Of a stretch of DNA of 45,602 nt, positions 7,337-15,361 are shown in pieces. The position numbers were made by a program, and so were the translations under genes. The stretch is from JAOPZW01 sp036555665 (GTDB taxonomy: Bacteria > Actinomycetota > Thermoleophilia > Solirubrobacterales > Solirubrobacteraceae). The stretch covers positions 1 through 45,602 of the forward strand of contig DATBKW010000258.1 of NCBI GenBank assembly GCA_036555665.1, given 5' to 3'. The notes under the pieces were generated by a model, which was not told where the DNA came from, ran no database searches, and saw only the letters and a program-made list of their open reading frames with translations. Positions within the stretch are counted from its first letter, which is position 1, and every line of letters starts with the position of its first letter.

Positions 7337-8288
7337 CGAAGCGCACGACGCCGTCTGTTTCCTGCTCGACGGCGCGGCCGTCGTCGAGCAGGAGGTCGAG
7401 GTGACCGAGCACCTCGCTGAGGGTCAGGAAGGCCTGGGTGACGGCGACGTTGCCCCACAGCTCCTGCGCGAGCTCGTGGGCGGTGCGGGGACGCTCGGCG
7501 ATGAGGCGATGCAGCTTGCGAGCCCGGCGCTCGTGCATCCGGAAGCGCTCGTCGATGAGCGCGCGGTGGTCGTCGACCGGCTCGCCGTGACCGGGCAGCA
7601 CGACGCGCGCGTCGAGCTCGCGCGTGGCGCGCAGCGAGGCCAGGTAGGCGACGAGCGCCTTCGGGCGAGCGGCCGAGCTGCCGTCCAGCGGCCGCGCGAT
7701 CAGCGGGTTGGAGGAGATGTGCTTGATCAGATGGTCGCCGCCGATCAGCTCGCCCGAGGCCTCGTCGAGGAAGACGGTGTCCGACGGCGAGTGGCCCGGG
7801 CGGTGCAGGACGCGCCACGCGCGCCCGGCGAACGGCAGCGTCGCGCCGTCGGCGAGCGGCGTGGTCACCGTGGCCTCGGCGCCCCATGCGCGGTACGAGC
7901 GCGTCACCGCGCGCAGCGCGATGCAGATGTCGGCGGGGATGCCATGGCGCAGCATGATCGCCTCGGCAAACGCGTCGTCGCCCTCCATCGCCTCGGAGTA
8001 GCGCGCCAACCAGGGCGCGAGGCGGTCGAGCGCGCAGACCTCGGCGCCCGAGCGGTCGGCGAGGATCGCGACGAGGCCGATGTGGTCGATGTGCTGATGG
8101 GTGATGACGATTCGGCCGAGGTCCTCGACGCGCCGGCCGTGCTCGGCCAGCGTCGCCTCGAGCACGGTCAGCGACGTGGCCGAGTTGGGCCCGGTGTCGA
8201 CCAGCGTCAGCGGATCGTCGTCGACGAGGTAGCAGTTGACGCGCCCGACGGCGAACGGCGTGGGGACCGGGAGGGCGTGAATGCTCAC
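7323..8288 (-). CDS. Metallo-beta-lactamase-fold hydrolase
   Basis: A 321-residue MBL-fold protein of the glyoxalase II-like group. The metal motif THQHIDH (63-69) is intact, followed by HRPGHSPSDTVF, GGDHL and VVLPGHGEPV, supplying the remaining His/Asp ligands. The C-terminal 80 residues (MHERRARKLHRLI...TAHELAQELWG) form a winged-helix-like extension typical of LACTB2-like hydrolases. The GTG start at 8288 overlaps the phosphomannomutase stop by 4 bp, so the two are translationally coupled. Likely a thioester or phosphoester hydrolase; substrate unknown. Confidence 0.88.
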   Translation of the reverse strand: MSIHALPVPTPFAVGRVNCYLVDDDPLTLVDTGPNSATSLTVLEATLAEHGRRVEDLGRIVITHQHIDHIGLVAILADRSGAEVCALDRLAPWLARYSEAMEGDDAFAEAIMLRHGIPADICIALRAVTRSYRAWGAEATVTTPLADGATLPFAGRAWRVLHRPGHSPSDTVFLDEASGELIGGDHLIKHISSNPLIARPLDGSSAARPKALVAYLASLRATRELDARVVLPGHGEPVDDHRALIDERFRMHERRARKLHRLIAERPRTAHELAQELWGNVAVTQAFLTLSEVLGHLDLLLDDGRAVEQETDGVVRFATAG

Positions 8289-9652
8289 CCGCGGATGATC
8301 CCGAGCACCTCGTCGCGGCGGCGCTCCATGTCCCGCTCGGAGACCAGCGACTCCAGGCACAACCGCAGCAGCGGTTCGGTGTTCGACGGGCGCACGTTGA
8401 AGTGCCAGTCGTCGTAGTCGATGCTCACGCCGTCGAGGTGGGAGATGCGCGCGTCGGCGTAGCGGCCCTCGAGCTCGGCCATCTTCGCCTCGCCGTCGGC
8501 CACCTCGGAGTTGATCTCGCCGGAGATGAAGTAGGCCGAGCGATACGGCTCGAGCAGCTCGCTCATCGTCTTGCCCTCGACGCTGAGCTTCTCGAGGACG
8601 AGCAGCGCCGGGATCGTCCCGGAGTCGGCGTTGTAGAAGCCGTGGAAGTAGTAGTGGCCGGACACCTCGCCGCCGAAGATCGCGCCCTCGTCGCGCATGC
8701 GCGTCTTGAAGAAGGCATGGCCGACGCGGTTGGCATGCGCGGTCCCGCCGGCGCGCGCGATGGTGTCGGGGACGGCGCGCGAGGCGCGCACGTCGTACAG
8801 GATCGAGCTGCCGGGATCCTTGGCCAGGAGGTGCTCGGCGAGGATCGCGGTGAGGAAGTCGCCGTCGACGAAGTGCCCGCCGTCGTCGATGAAGAAGCAG
8901 CGGTCGGCGTCGCCGTCCCACGCGATGCCCAGGTCCGCGCCCGTCGCGCGGACCTTGTCGACGATGAAGCGGCGGTTCTCCTCCAGCAGCGGGTTGGGCT
9001 CGTGGTCGGGGAAGTCGCCGTCGGGCTCCCAGTAGGTCGTCACGAGATCGAGGCCGAGGCGCCCGAGCAGCGGGCCGGCCATCCGCCCGGCCATGCCGTT
9101 GCCGCCGTCGACGACGACCTTCAGCGGCTTGACGTTGGCCGGATCGATGAAGGCGAGCGCCGCCTCGCGGAACTCCGCGGCGACGTCGACCTCTTCGACC
9201 GAGCCGCCGCCCGGCGGGTCGCCGAGGCCGTCCGCGATCGCCCGGCGGATGTCCTGGATGCCATGGTCGCCGCTGAGCGCGATCGCCCCCTCGCGCACGA
9301 GCTTGGCCCCCGTGTACGGCTTGGGGTTGTGCGAGGCGGTGCACATCAGCCCGCCGTCGAGCCCGCGCGAGCCGACGAGGAAGTAGAGCATCTCGGTGCC
9401 CACCATCCCGGCGTCGAGCACGTGCGCGCCCTCGGCGAGCATGCCGTCGCGGTAGCGCCCGGCCAGCTCGGGCGCGGTCAGGCGCATGTCGCGCCCGAGC
9501 CCGATGCGCAGGCCCTCGGGCGCCTTGCCGGCCAGCTCGGCGAGGACGCGCACGAAGGCGCGGCCGATCTGCTCGGCCGCGTCGCCGTCGATCTGCTCGC
9601 CGTACAGGCCGCGGATGTCGTAGGCCTTGAAGATGTCGGGGGAGACCGCCAT
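8285..9652 (-). CDS. manB: Phosphomannomutase/phosphoglucomutase
   Basis: A 455-residue alpha-D-phosphohexomutase interconverting hexose 1- and 6-phosphates for nucleotide-sugar supply (GDP-mannose and similar). All four signatures are visible: active phosphoserine loop CTASHNP with S107, metal loop WDGDADR, sugar-binding loop GGEVSGHYYF, and the C-terminal phosphate-binding RPSNTEP. The length is normal for the bacterial PMM/PGM group. A TAGCCT box 9 nt before the ATG suggests a leaderless transcript. It is divergent from yebC and couples to the downstream MBL hydrolase. The product could feed the glycosyltransferases elsewhere in the window. Confidence 0.94.
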   Translation of the reverse strand: MAVSPDIFKAYDIRGLYGEQIDGDAAEQIGRAFVRVLAELAGKAPEGLRIGLGRDMRLTAPELAGRYRDGMLAEGAHVLDAGMVGTEMLYFLVGSRGLDGGLMCTASHNPKPYTGAKLVREGAIALSGDHGIQDIRRAIADGLGDPPGGGSVEEVDVAAEFREAALAFIDPANVKPLKVVVDGGNGMAGRMAGPLLGRLGLDLVTTYWEPDGDFPDHEPNPLLEENRRFIVDKVRATGADLGIAWDGDADRCFFIDDGGHFVDGDFLTAILAEHLLAKDPGSSILYDVRASRAVPDTIARAGGTAHANRVGHAFFKTRMRDEGAIFGGEVSGHYYFHGFYNADSGTIPALLVLEKLSVEGKTMSELLEPYRSAYFISGEINSEVADGEAKMAELEGRYADARISHLDGVSIDYDDWHFNVRPSNTEPLLRLCLESLVSERDMERRRDEVLGIIRG

Positions 9653-9661
9653 GGGCGGCGC

Positions 9662-9667
9662 AGGCTA
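9662..9667 (-). promoter_or_regulatory. Putative -10 box (TAGCCT) of manB
   Basis: It is 9 nt upstream of the manB ATG at 9652, with no Shine-Dalgarno in the gap. It faces the yebC -10 box across 49 bp. Confidence 0.45.
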
Positions 9668-9716
9668 GCGTTCAGCGGCGCGACGTCGCGAGCGCGGATC
9701 GTCGGCGCCGCGCCGC

Positions 9717-9722
9717 TAGCAT
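9717..9722 (+). promoter_or_regulatory. Putative -10 box (TAGCAT) of yebC
   Basis: It is 8 nt upstream of the yebC ATG at 9731, with no Shine-Dalgarno; a leaderless start is likely. Confidence 0.45.
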
Positions 9723-9730
9723 CGCGTGCC

Positions 9731-10480
9731 ATGGCCGGTCATTCGAAATGGGCGGGGATCAAGCACAAGAAGGCGATCGTCGATGCGCGGCGCGGCAAGC
9801 TGTTCACCAAGCTCGCGCGCGCGATCACGGTCGCGGCCAAGGAGGGCGGCGGCGATCCCGACGGCAACCCCGCGCTCGGGCTGGCGATCCAGAAGGCCCG
9901 CGACGCCTCGATGCCCAAGGACAACATCGAGCGCGCGATCGCCAAGGGCACCGGCGAGGGCAGCGACGCCGACGCGCTGGAGTCCGTCCTCTACGAGGGC
10001 TATGGCCCGGGCGGCGTCGCGCTGCTCGTCGACACGCTGACCGACAACCGCAACCGCACCGGCTCGGAGATCCGCCACGTGTTCTCCAAGCACGCCGGCA
10101 ACCTCGGCGAGCCCGGCTCGGTCGCCTACCTGTTCGAGAAGCGCGGCGTGATCGTCGTCGACGCCAACCGCTACGAGGAGGACGATCTGCTGCCCGCCAT
10201 CGAGGCCGGCGCGCTCGACGTCTCGCTCGACGACGACGTCTACGAGATCCTCACCGAGCCGAGCGACCTGACGGCGGTGCGCGCGGCGCTGGAGGACGCC
10301 GGGGTGCAGCTCGAGTCCTCCGAGGTGGCCCAGCACCCCAAGACGCGCGTGCCCATCGAGGAGGAGACCGCGGGCAAGCTCATGCGGCTCATCGACGCGC
10401 TCGAGGACAACGACGACGTCAACGAGGTGCACGCGAACTTCGATGTGGACGCGAGCGTCCTCGAGCGCGTTGCGGGGTAG
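9731..10480 (+). CDS. yebC: YebC/PmpR-family protein (TACO1-type)
   Basis: A 249-residue YebC-family protein, a cytoplasmic protein described both as a DNA-binding regulator and as a translation factor helping ribosomes past proline-rich or difficult stretches. The family start MAGHSKWAGIKHKKA is textbook, followed by KLFTKLARAI, AIQKARDASMPKDNIERAI and YEGYGPGG. Full length. In many bacteria yebC sits directly before ruvC; here an MFS gene and a cyclase gene are inserted between them. Confidence 0.96.
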   Translation: MAGHSKWAGIKHKKAIVDARRGKLFTKLARAITVAAKEGGGDPDGNPALGLAIQKARDASMPKDNIERAIAKGTGEGSDADALESVLYEGYGPGGVALLVDTLTDNRNRTGSEIRHVFSKHAGNLGEPGSVAYLFEKRGVIVVDANRYEEDDLLPAIEAGALDVSLDDDVYEILTEPSDLTAVRAALEDAGVQLESSEVAQHPKTRVPIEEETAGKLMRLIDALEDNDDVNEVHANFDVDASVLERVAG

Positions 10481-10489
10481 CAGCAGGCC

Positions 10490-11758
10490 ATGATGCCGGC
10501 GTCGCTGCGGGAGCGGGGCCCGTTCAGGCTCCTGTTCTGGGGCCAGGCGCTGTCGGTCGTCGGCGATCGCATCACGCCGATCGCGATCGCCTTCGCCGTG
10601 CTGGGCCTGGGGTCGGCGACCGACCTGGGCATCGTCATGGCCGCCGGCGGCATCCCGTTCGCGCTGTTCGCCCTCGCGGGCGGCGTGTGGTCGGATCGCA
10701 TCGGGCGCCGCCGGGTGATGATCGCCTCAGACCTGCTGCGCATGGTCTCGCAGACGGTCGTCGCGGTGCTCCTGCTCACGGGCTCGGCCGAGGTGTGGAT
10801 GCTCGCAGTGCTCGGCTTCGTCTACGGCACCGCCGCCGCGCTGTTCATGCCCGCGCTGATCGGGCTGATCCCGCAGACGGTCGGCGCCGCACGTCTGCAG
10901 GAGGCCAACGCGCTGATCTCGCTGACGCGCAGCATCGCGAGCGTGGCGGGGCCGGCGCTGGCGGGCGTGCTCATCGCCGCAGCCGGCACCGGCGAGGCGA
11001 TCGCCGTCGATGCGGCGACGTTCGCGGTCAGCGCCGCGTGCCTGATCCGGCTGCGGCCGGCCGCGGTCGTCGAGGAGGCGGGGGAGAGGGAGAGCTTCCT
11101 GGCCGGGCTGCGCACCGGCTGGCGCGAGGTGCGCGCACGGGCGTGGCTGGGCTGGGGCCTGGGCGCCATGAGCGCGTACCACCTGTTCGTGCTGCCCGCC
11201 GTCTTCGTCCTCGGCCCGGCGCTGGCCAAGCAGGATCTCAACGGCGCGTCGAGCTGGGCGGCGATCGTCGTCTGCCTGGGGATCGGCGGCGTCGCCGGCA
11301 ACCTGGTCGCGCTGCGCATGCGGCTGCGCCGGCCGATCGTCGTGACGGCGGCGGCGCTCGTGGGCGCCTCTACGCAGGCGGTGATCATCGGCAGCGGCCT
11401 GGGCACCGCCGGGATCGCCGCGCTGGAGCTGGTCGCGGGCGCGTGCGTCGCGCTCTTCTTCACGCTCTGGGACCTGAGCATCCAGGAGCAGATCCCAGCG
11501 CGCGCGATCTCGCGGGTGAGCGCCTACGACTTCACCGTCTCGCTGGGACTCATGCCGCTGGGAATGGCGATCTGCGGGCCGATCGCCGACGCGATCGGGC
11601 TGCACGCGACGCTGCGCTGGATGAGCGTCATCGGGATCGCCGCCGCGCTCGCGTGGCTGGTGCAGCCGTCGGTGCGGGCGGTTCGCCGGCCACAGCCGGT
11701 CGTCGCCGATCACGCGCCGGAGCCCGAGACGCCCCCGGTCGCGGCCGCCCGTTCGTAG
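10490..11758 (+). CDS. MFS transporter (exporter type)
   Basis: A 422-residue major facilitator superfamily protein with about 12 hydrophobic segments, in the EntS/MFS_3-like group of small-molecule exporters. The motif-A-like loop GGVWSDRIGRRRVM lies between TM2 and TM3 near residues 64-77. The N-terminal RLLFWGQALSVVGDRITPIA is typical of the group. The substrate cannot be predicted. It starts 10 nt after yebC and is probably cotranscribed with it. Its last 49 bp overlap the convergent adenylate cyclase gene. Confidence 0.88.
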   Translation: MMPASLRERGPFRLLFWGQALSVVGDRITPIAIAFAVLGLGSATDLGIVMAAGGIPFALFALAGGVWSDRIGRRRVMIASDLLRMVSQTVVAVLLLTGSAEVWMLAVLGFVYGTAAALFMPALIGLIPQTVGAARLQEANALISLTRSIASVAGPALAGVLIAAAGTGEAIAVDAATFAVSAACLIRLRPAAVVEEAGERESFLAGLRTGWREVRARAWLGWGLGAMSAYHLFVLPAVFVLGPALAKQDLNGASSWAAIVVCLGIGGVAGNLVALRMRLRRPIVVTAAALVGASTQAVIIGSGLGTAGIAALELVAGACVALFFTLWDLSIQEQIPARAISRVSAYDFTVSLGLMPLGMAICGPIADAIGLHATLRWMSVIGIAAALAWLVQPSVRAVRRPQPVVADHAPEPETPPVAAARS

Positions 11759-12882
11759 CCGCCCGCGTCCTCGCCGGTGGCCAGCCGCCGCGCCCGGTAG
11801 AGCCGCACCGGCCCCTCGACGCCCTTCAGCGACCGCGCGCCCGCCGACGACCATCGGTACGCAGCGTTGGCCGCGTCGCGCACGTCGCGGGTGGCGAGCA
11901 CGCTGCCCGGGCGGGCGATCGCGGTCACGCGGCTGGCGATGTTCACCGGGCGCCCGTACCAGTCGCCCGCGCGGTTGAGCGCCGGGCCCGACGCGACGCC
12001 GACGCGCAGCTGGGGGAAGTCCCGGCCTTCGGCGTCGGCGGCGTCGACGAGGTCGAGGGCGACGGCGAGCAGCGTCGGCGGATCGGGCGACACGAGCATG
12101 GCCGCGTCGCCGATGGTCTTGACCATGCGCACGTCGCCGCGCAGGTGCTCGCCGGCCATCTCGACCAGCCGCTCGGCCACGCGGCCGAGCTCGTCGGGCG
12201 CGACCTCCTCGCCCAGGCGCGTGAAGCCCACGAGGTCGGCGAACCCGACGGTCACCTCGCGCGCGCCCGGCAGCACGCCGGCGGTGCGCTCGGCCGCGCT
12301 GATCGCCTCGGTGCGGACGGTGTGGCGCAGGTGCAGGCGGATCATCTGCTCGAGCATCGGGCCGACGAGCGGCATCAGCGCGTCGACGCGCTCGGCGTAC
12401 GCGCGCGCGAACTCGGCCTCGCTGGCCCCGGGCTCGAGCACGAGCTCGAGCACCGTCGAGCGCATGACCTCGGCGGCCTGCGCGAGGCCGCGGCCCAGGA
12501 CGCGGACCACGGCGAGCTGCTGCTCCTCGGTGACGCCCGCCGCGAGGAAGTGGCGGGCGGTGGTCGCCGCGTCGATGTCGGCCTCCGAGCAGACGACGGC
12601 ATCCAGGCTCGGCACCGGCAGGCCGTTGGCGCGCCGCAGGGCCATGATGAACTCGGGGCGCACGCCGGTGCGCGCGCCGACCTCGCGCGTGGAGTAGCGC
12701 GGGATACCGCTGACGACGCGTTCGGCGCCGAGGAACACGAGCCGCCCGTCGCGCGTGGCGGCGCGCAGGTCGTCCAGAACGACGCCGTCGGCCGTGAGTT
12801 GCTCGAGCAGCTCCACGCGCGCGGCGCGTGCGTCGCCCTCGAGCCCGTCGAGCAGACCTTCGGCGGCGAAGTCGATCCCCAA
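11710..12882 (-). CDS. Class III adenylate cyclase with N-terminal regulatory domain (Rv1264/Rv2212-like)
   Basis: A 390-residue soluble cyclase making cAMP from ATP. The N-terminal part, about 1-200, is alpha-helical and resembles the autoinhibitory domain of mycobacterial Rv1264, which responds to acid pH. The catalytic domain has both metal aspartates (D216 in FADLVGF and D259 in TIGDAAM), adenine-specifying K255, and the transition-state pair N314/R318 in VNIASR. It therefore looks active and dimer-forming. The start is TTG at 12882 with a TAAGCT box 9 nt upstream; start confidence is moderate. The 3' end overlaps the MFS gene by 49 bp. Confidence 0.92.
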   Translation of the reverse strand: MGIDFAAEGLLDGLEGDARAARVELLEQLTADGVVLDDLRAATRDGRLVFLGAERVVSGIPRYSTREVGARTGVRPEFIMALRRANGLPVPSLDAVVCSEADIDAATTARHFLAAGVTEEQQLAVVRVLGRGLAQAAEVMRSTVLELVLEPGASEAEFARAYAERVDALMPLVGPMLEQMIRLHLRHTVRTEAISAAERTAGVLPGAREVTVGFADLVGFTRLGEEVAPDELGRVAERLVEMAGEHLRGDVRMVKTIGDAAMLVSPDPPTLLAVALDLVDAADAEGRDFPQLRVGVASGPALNRAGDWYGRPVNIASRVTAIARPGSVLATRDVRDAANAAYRWSSAGARSLKGVEGPVRLYRARRLATGEDAGGYERAAATGGVSGSGA

Positions 12883-12891
12883 GGTGCGCGT

Positions 12892-12897
12892 AGCTTA
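12892..12897 (-). promoter_or_regulatory. Putative -10 box (TAAGCT) of the cyclase gene
   Basis: It is 9 nt before the TTG start at 12882, with no Shine-Dalgarno in between. Weaker than the other boxes of this type because leaderless starts normally use ATG or GTG. Confidence 0.3.
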
Positions 12898-12925
12898 TGG
12901 GGAGGCATCCGACGGTCCACGCAGA

Positions 12926-13471
12926 ATGGCCACCCGGATGGTCGTTCTCGGCATCGATCCAGGCTTGGCGAACTGCGGCTTCGGCGTCGTCGTGCGCCGC
13001 GGCAACCGGATGGTCGCCGTCGACGGCGGGGTCATCGCGACGCCCGCCGGGCTCGCGGTGGAGCGCCGCCTGGCGGCCCTGCACGAGCGCCTGTGCGGGC
13101 TGATCGACGAGCACGAGCCCGATGCGGTCGCGCTCGAAGCGCTCTATTTCGGCCAGAACGTCCGCACCGCGTTCGCGGTCGGGCAGGCGCGTGGGGTGGT
13201 GCTGCTGGCTGCCGGCCTGCGGGGCGTCGCGTGCGCGGATTACACGCCGCAACAGGTCAAGGGCGCGGTCTGCGGCGCCGGTCGCGCCGACAAGGGGCAG
13301 GTCGCGCGGATGGTCCAGGCGCTGCTGTCACTGCCCGCGCCGCCTTCGCCCGATCATGCCGCCGATGCGCTCGCGGTCGCCATCTGCCACGCCAACCACG
13401 CGCCGCTGGCGGCGGCGAGCGCGCACGCCACCCCACACGCCGCTGCAGCTCCGACGGGAATCGCTTCATGA
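12926..13471 (+). CDS. ruvC: Crossover junction endodeoxyribonuclease RuvC
   Basis: A 181-residue Holliday-junction resolvase that nicks four-way junctions together with RuvAB. The acidic site is visible: GIDPG, the Glu in ALEALYFGQN, and the C-terminal SPDHAADALAVAICH. The in-frame ATG at 12938 would place the first catalytic Asp at residue 7, as in E. coli; the ATG at 12926 adds four residues and neither has a clear Shine-Dalgarno. A roughly 20-residue Ala/His/Pro-rich tail follows the core. The stop overlaps the ruvA ATG by 4 bp. Confidence 0.95.
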   Translation: MATRMVVLGIDPGLANCGFGVVVRRGNRMVAVDGGVIATPAGLAVERRLAALHERLCGLIDEHEPDAVALEALYFGQNVRTAFAVGQARGVVLLAAGLRGVACADYTPQQVKGAVCGAGRADKGQVARMVQALLSLPAPPSPDHAADALAVAICHANHAPLAAASAHATPHAAAAPTGIAS

Positions 13472-14055
13472 TCGCGCTCGTCGCCGGCGACGTGGCGGTC
13501 CGCCGCCCCGATCACGTGGTGATCGAGACGGCGGGCGGCGTCGGTTATCGCCTCGCGGTCTCGGCCGAGACGCTGCGCCAGGTGCCCGGCGTCGGCCGGC
13601 GCGTCTCGCTGCACGCCCATCTCGTGGTGCGCGACGACGCGCTGTCCCTGTACGGCTTCGCCACCGAGGACGAGCGCGAGCTGTTCCTCGCGCTCATCGG
13701 CGTGCAGTCCGTGGGGCCGAAGGTGGCGCTCGCGGTCTTGAGCGGCGGGACGCCGCGCGAGCTGGTGGCGGCCGTCGTCGCCGGCGACGTGGCCCGGCTG
13801 CAGGCGGTACCCGGGATCGGGAAGCGCACGGCCGAGCGCATCGTCGTCGAGCTGCGCGAGAAGGTGGGCGTCGAGGCCGAGCTCTCCGAGGCGCCGATCA
13901 CGGTGACTCGCGGCGACGATCCGCGCAACGTCGCACGCGACGGGCTGCTCGAGCTGGGCTTCGCCGCGGCCGAGGCGCAGGCGCTACTTGCCGAAGCGCA
14001 GGGCGACACCGCCGAGGAGCTGCTGGCCAGCGCGCTGCGCGGTGCCCGCTCGTGA
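13468..14055 (+). CDS. ruvA: Holliday junction DNA helicase subunit RuvA
   Basis: A 195-residue branch-migration protein binding the four-way junction and loading RuvB. It shows the N-terminal OB-fold (MIALVAGDVAVR...GGVGYRLAVS), the tandem helix-hairpin-helix (LIGVQSVGPKVALAVLSG and LQAVPGIGKRTAERIVVELR) and the C-terminal RuvB-binding helix bundle (GLLELGFAAAEAQALL). Typical length. It overlaps ruvC and ruvB by 4 bp each. Confidence 0.96.
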   Translation: MIALVAGDVAVRRPDHVVIETAGGVGYRLAVSAETLRQVPGVGRRVSLHAHLVVRDDALSLYGFATEDERELFLALIGVQSVGPKVALAVLSGGTPRELVAAVVAGDVARLQAVPGIGKRTAERIVVELREKVGVEAELSEAPITVTRGDDPRNVARDGLLELGFAAAEAQALLAEAQGDTAEELLASALRGARS

Positions 14056-15062
14056 CGATCGAGCGCATCCACACGCCCGGAGTCCTCGACGACGAGGACG
14101 AGCTCGACCGCTCGCTGCGCCCGCGCACGCTCGAGGAGTTCGTCGGCCAGGACGGGCTGCGCGAACAGCTCGCCGTCTCGATCGAGGCCGCGTCGGCGCG
14201 CGGCGAGGCGCTCGACCACGTGCTCCTGGCGGGACCGCCCGGCCTTGGCAAGACGTCGCTGGCGCAGATCGTCGCCGCCGAGCTCGACGTCCCCTTCGTG
14301 CAGACCGCCGGCCCGGCCCTGGAGCGCAAGGGCGACATCGCCGCGCTGCTCACCGCGCTGGAACCGCGGTCGGTCTTCTTCGTCGACGAGGTTCATCGGT
14401 TGAACCGCGCGCTGGAGGAAACCTTCTATCCGGCCATGGAGGACCGGCGGCTGCCGATCACCATCGGCCAGGGGGCGGGGGCGAAGGTCGTCACCCTCGA
14501 CCTGCCGCCGTTCACGCTGATCGGCGCCACGACCCGCGCAGGCCTGCTCACGACACCGCTGCGCGACCGCTTCGGCATCCACCACCGCTTCGAGCCCTAC
14601 GCCGCCGACGACCTGGTGCGGATCGTGCGCCGCTCGGCGGCGATCCTCGACGTCTCGCTCGCCGACGGCGGCGCCTGGGCCATCGCCACCCGTTCGCGCG
14701 GCACCCCGCGCGTGGCCAACCGCCTGCTCAAGCGCGTCCGCGACTGGGCGGAGGTCCGCGGCTCCGGCGTGGTCGACGACGCGGCGGCCGACAGCGCGCT
14801 CACCCTGCTCGAGGTCGACGACCTCGGCCTCGACCGCCTCGACCGCGACATCCTCGGCACGATCTGCAAGCAGTTCGCCGGCGGCCCCGTCGGCCTGTCG
14901 ACGCTGGCCATCGCGGTCAACGAGGAGCCCGACACGCTCGAGGACGTCTACGAGCCGTATCTCTTGCAGCAGGGCCTGCTGCAGCGCACCCCGCGCGGCC
15001 GCGCGGCAACCCGGCGCGCCTACGAGCACCTGGGGCTGGAGGCGCCGGGGTCGCTGTTCTGA
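14052..15062 (+). CDS. ruvB: Holliday junction branch migration ATPase RuvB
   Basis: A 336-residue AAA+ motor that drives branch migration on RuvA-bound junctions. It shows Walker A GPPGLGKT (61-68), Walker B VFFVDEVH (D112/E113), sensor 1 region LIGATTRAGLLT, arginine-finger segment LRDRFG and the winged-helix C-terminus (GGPVGLSTLAIAVNEEPDTLEDVYEPYL). GTG start overlaps the ruvA stop. No SOS-type box was recognised upstream of ruvC. Confidence 0.97.
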   Translation: MTIERIHTPGVLDDEDELDRSLRPRTLEEFVGQDGLREQLAVSIEAASARGEALDHVLLAGPPGLGKTSLAQIVAAELDVPFVQTAGPALERKGDIAALLTALEPRSVFFVDEVHRLNRALEETFYPAMEDRRLPITIGQGAGAKVVTLDLPPFTLIGATTRAGLLTTPLRDRFGIHHRFEPYAADDLVRIVRRSAAILDVSLADGGAWAIATRSRGTPRVANRLLKRVRDWAEVRGSGVVDDAAADSALTLLEVDDLGLDRLDRDILGTICKQFAGGPVGLSTLAIAVNEEPDTLEDVYEPYLLQQGLLQRTPRGRAATRRAYEHLGLEAPGSLF

Positions 15063-15361
15063 CCGCCCGCGTTGGCGGCGCCGCGCGGTGAAGGGCAGTG
15101 AAGGAGGGTGGGCGCAGCCGCTCGCGGCGAACCGTGCTGGCCTATCGACCAAAGCGTGGTCGTTTGATGGGCCACTGGCCCACCAAGTCACCACGATTCA
15201 GGCCGCGAGCGGCGGCAGAGGACGACCGCGAGCGACGACCGGGGGCGGCCGCAAGCGGCGAGCGGCCGGAGTGGCGGCAGGCGGCGGGGCACGTTCCCCC
15301 TCGCCGCCCAATCGCGACCACCAACGCGAAGCGGACGACGACGAACCCGGCGGCGCGGACG
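15063..15361. other. 299-bp intergenic region between convergent genes
   Basis: No convincing gene on either strand; open frames here have low-complexity Arg/Gly/Ala translations and no recognisable start context. It contains the 97-nt structured element listed separately and otherwise GC-rich low-complexity sequence (15220-15350). Confidence 0.6.
15117..15213. repeat. 97-nt cruciform/multi-hairpin element
   Basis: The outer stem is a perfect 12-bp inverted repeat (15117-15128 with 15202-15213). It continues inward, after a 2-nt bulge, as 11 bp with two mismatches (15129-15139 with 15189-15199). The interior has two perfect hairpins: CGACCA-aagcg-TGGTCG at 15146-15162 and TGGGCC-act-GGCCCA at 15168-15182. 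The result is a three-way, clover-like fold between two convergent genes. It could be a bidirectional terminator, a structured RNA or a REP-like element. Confidence 0.6.

Noticed and set aside
9748..14055. A 1435-codon open frame on the plus strand
   Set aside because: It is the shifted frame of yebC, the MFS gene and the cyclase region, Arg/Gly-rich and low complexity; only its last 588 nt (ruvA, 13468-14055) are real.
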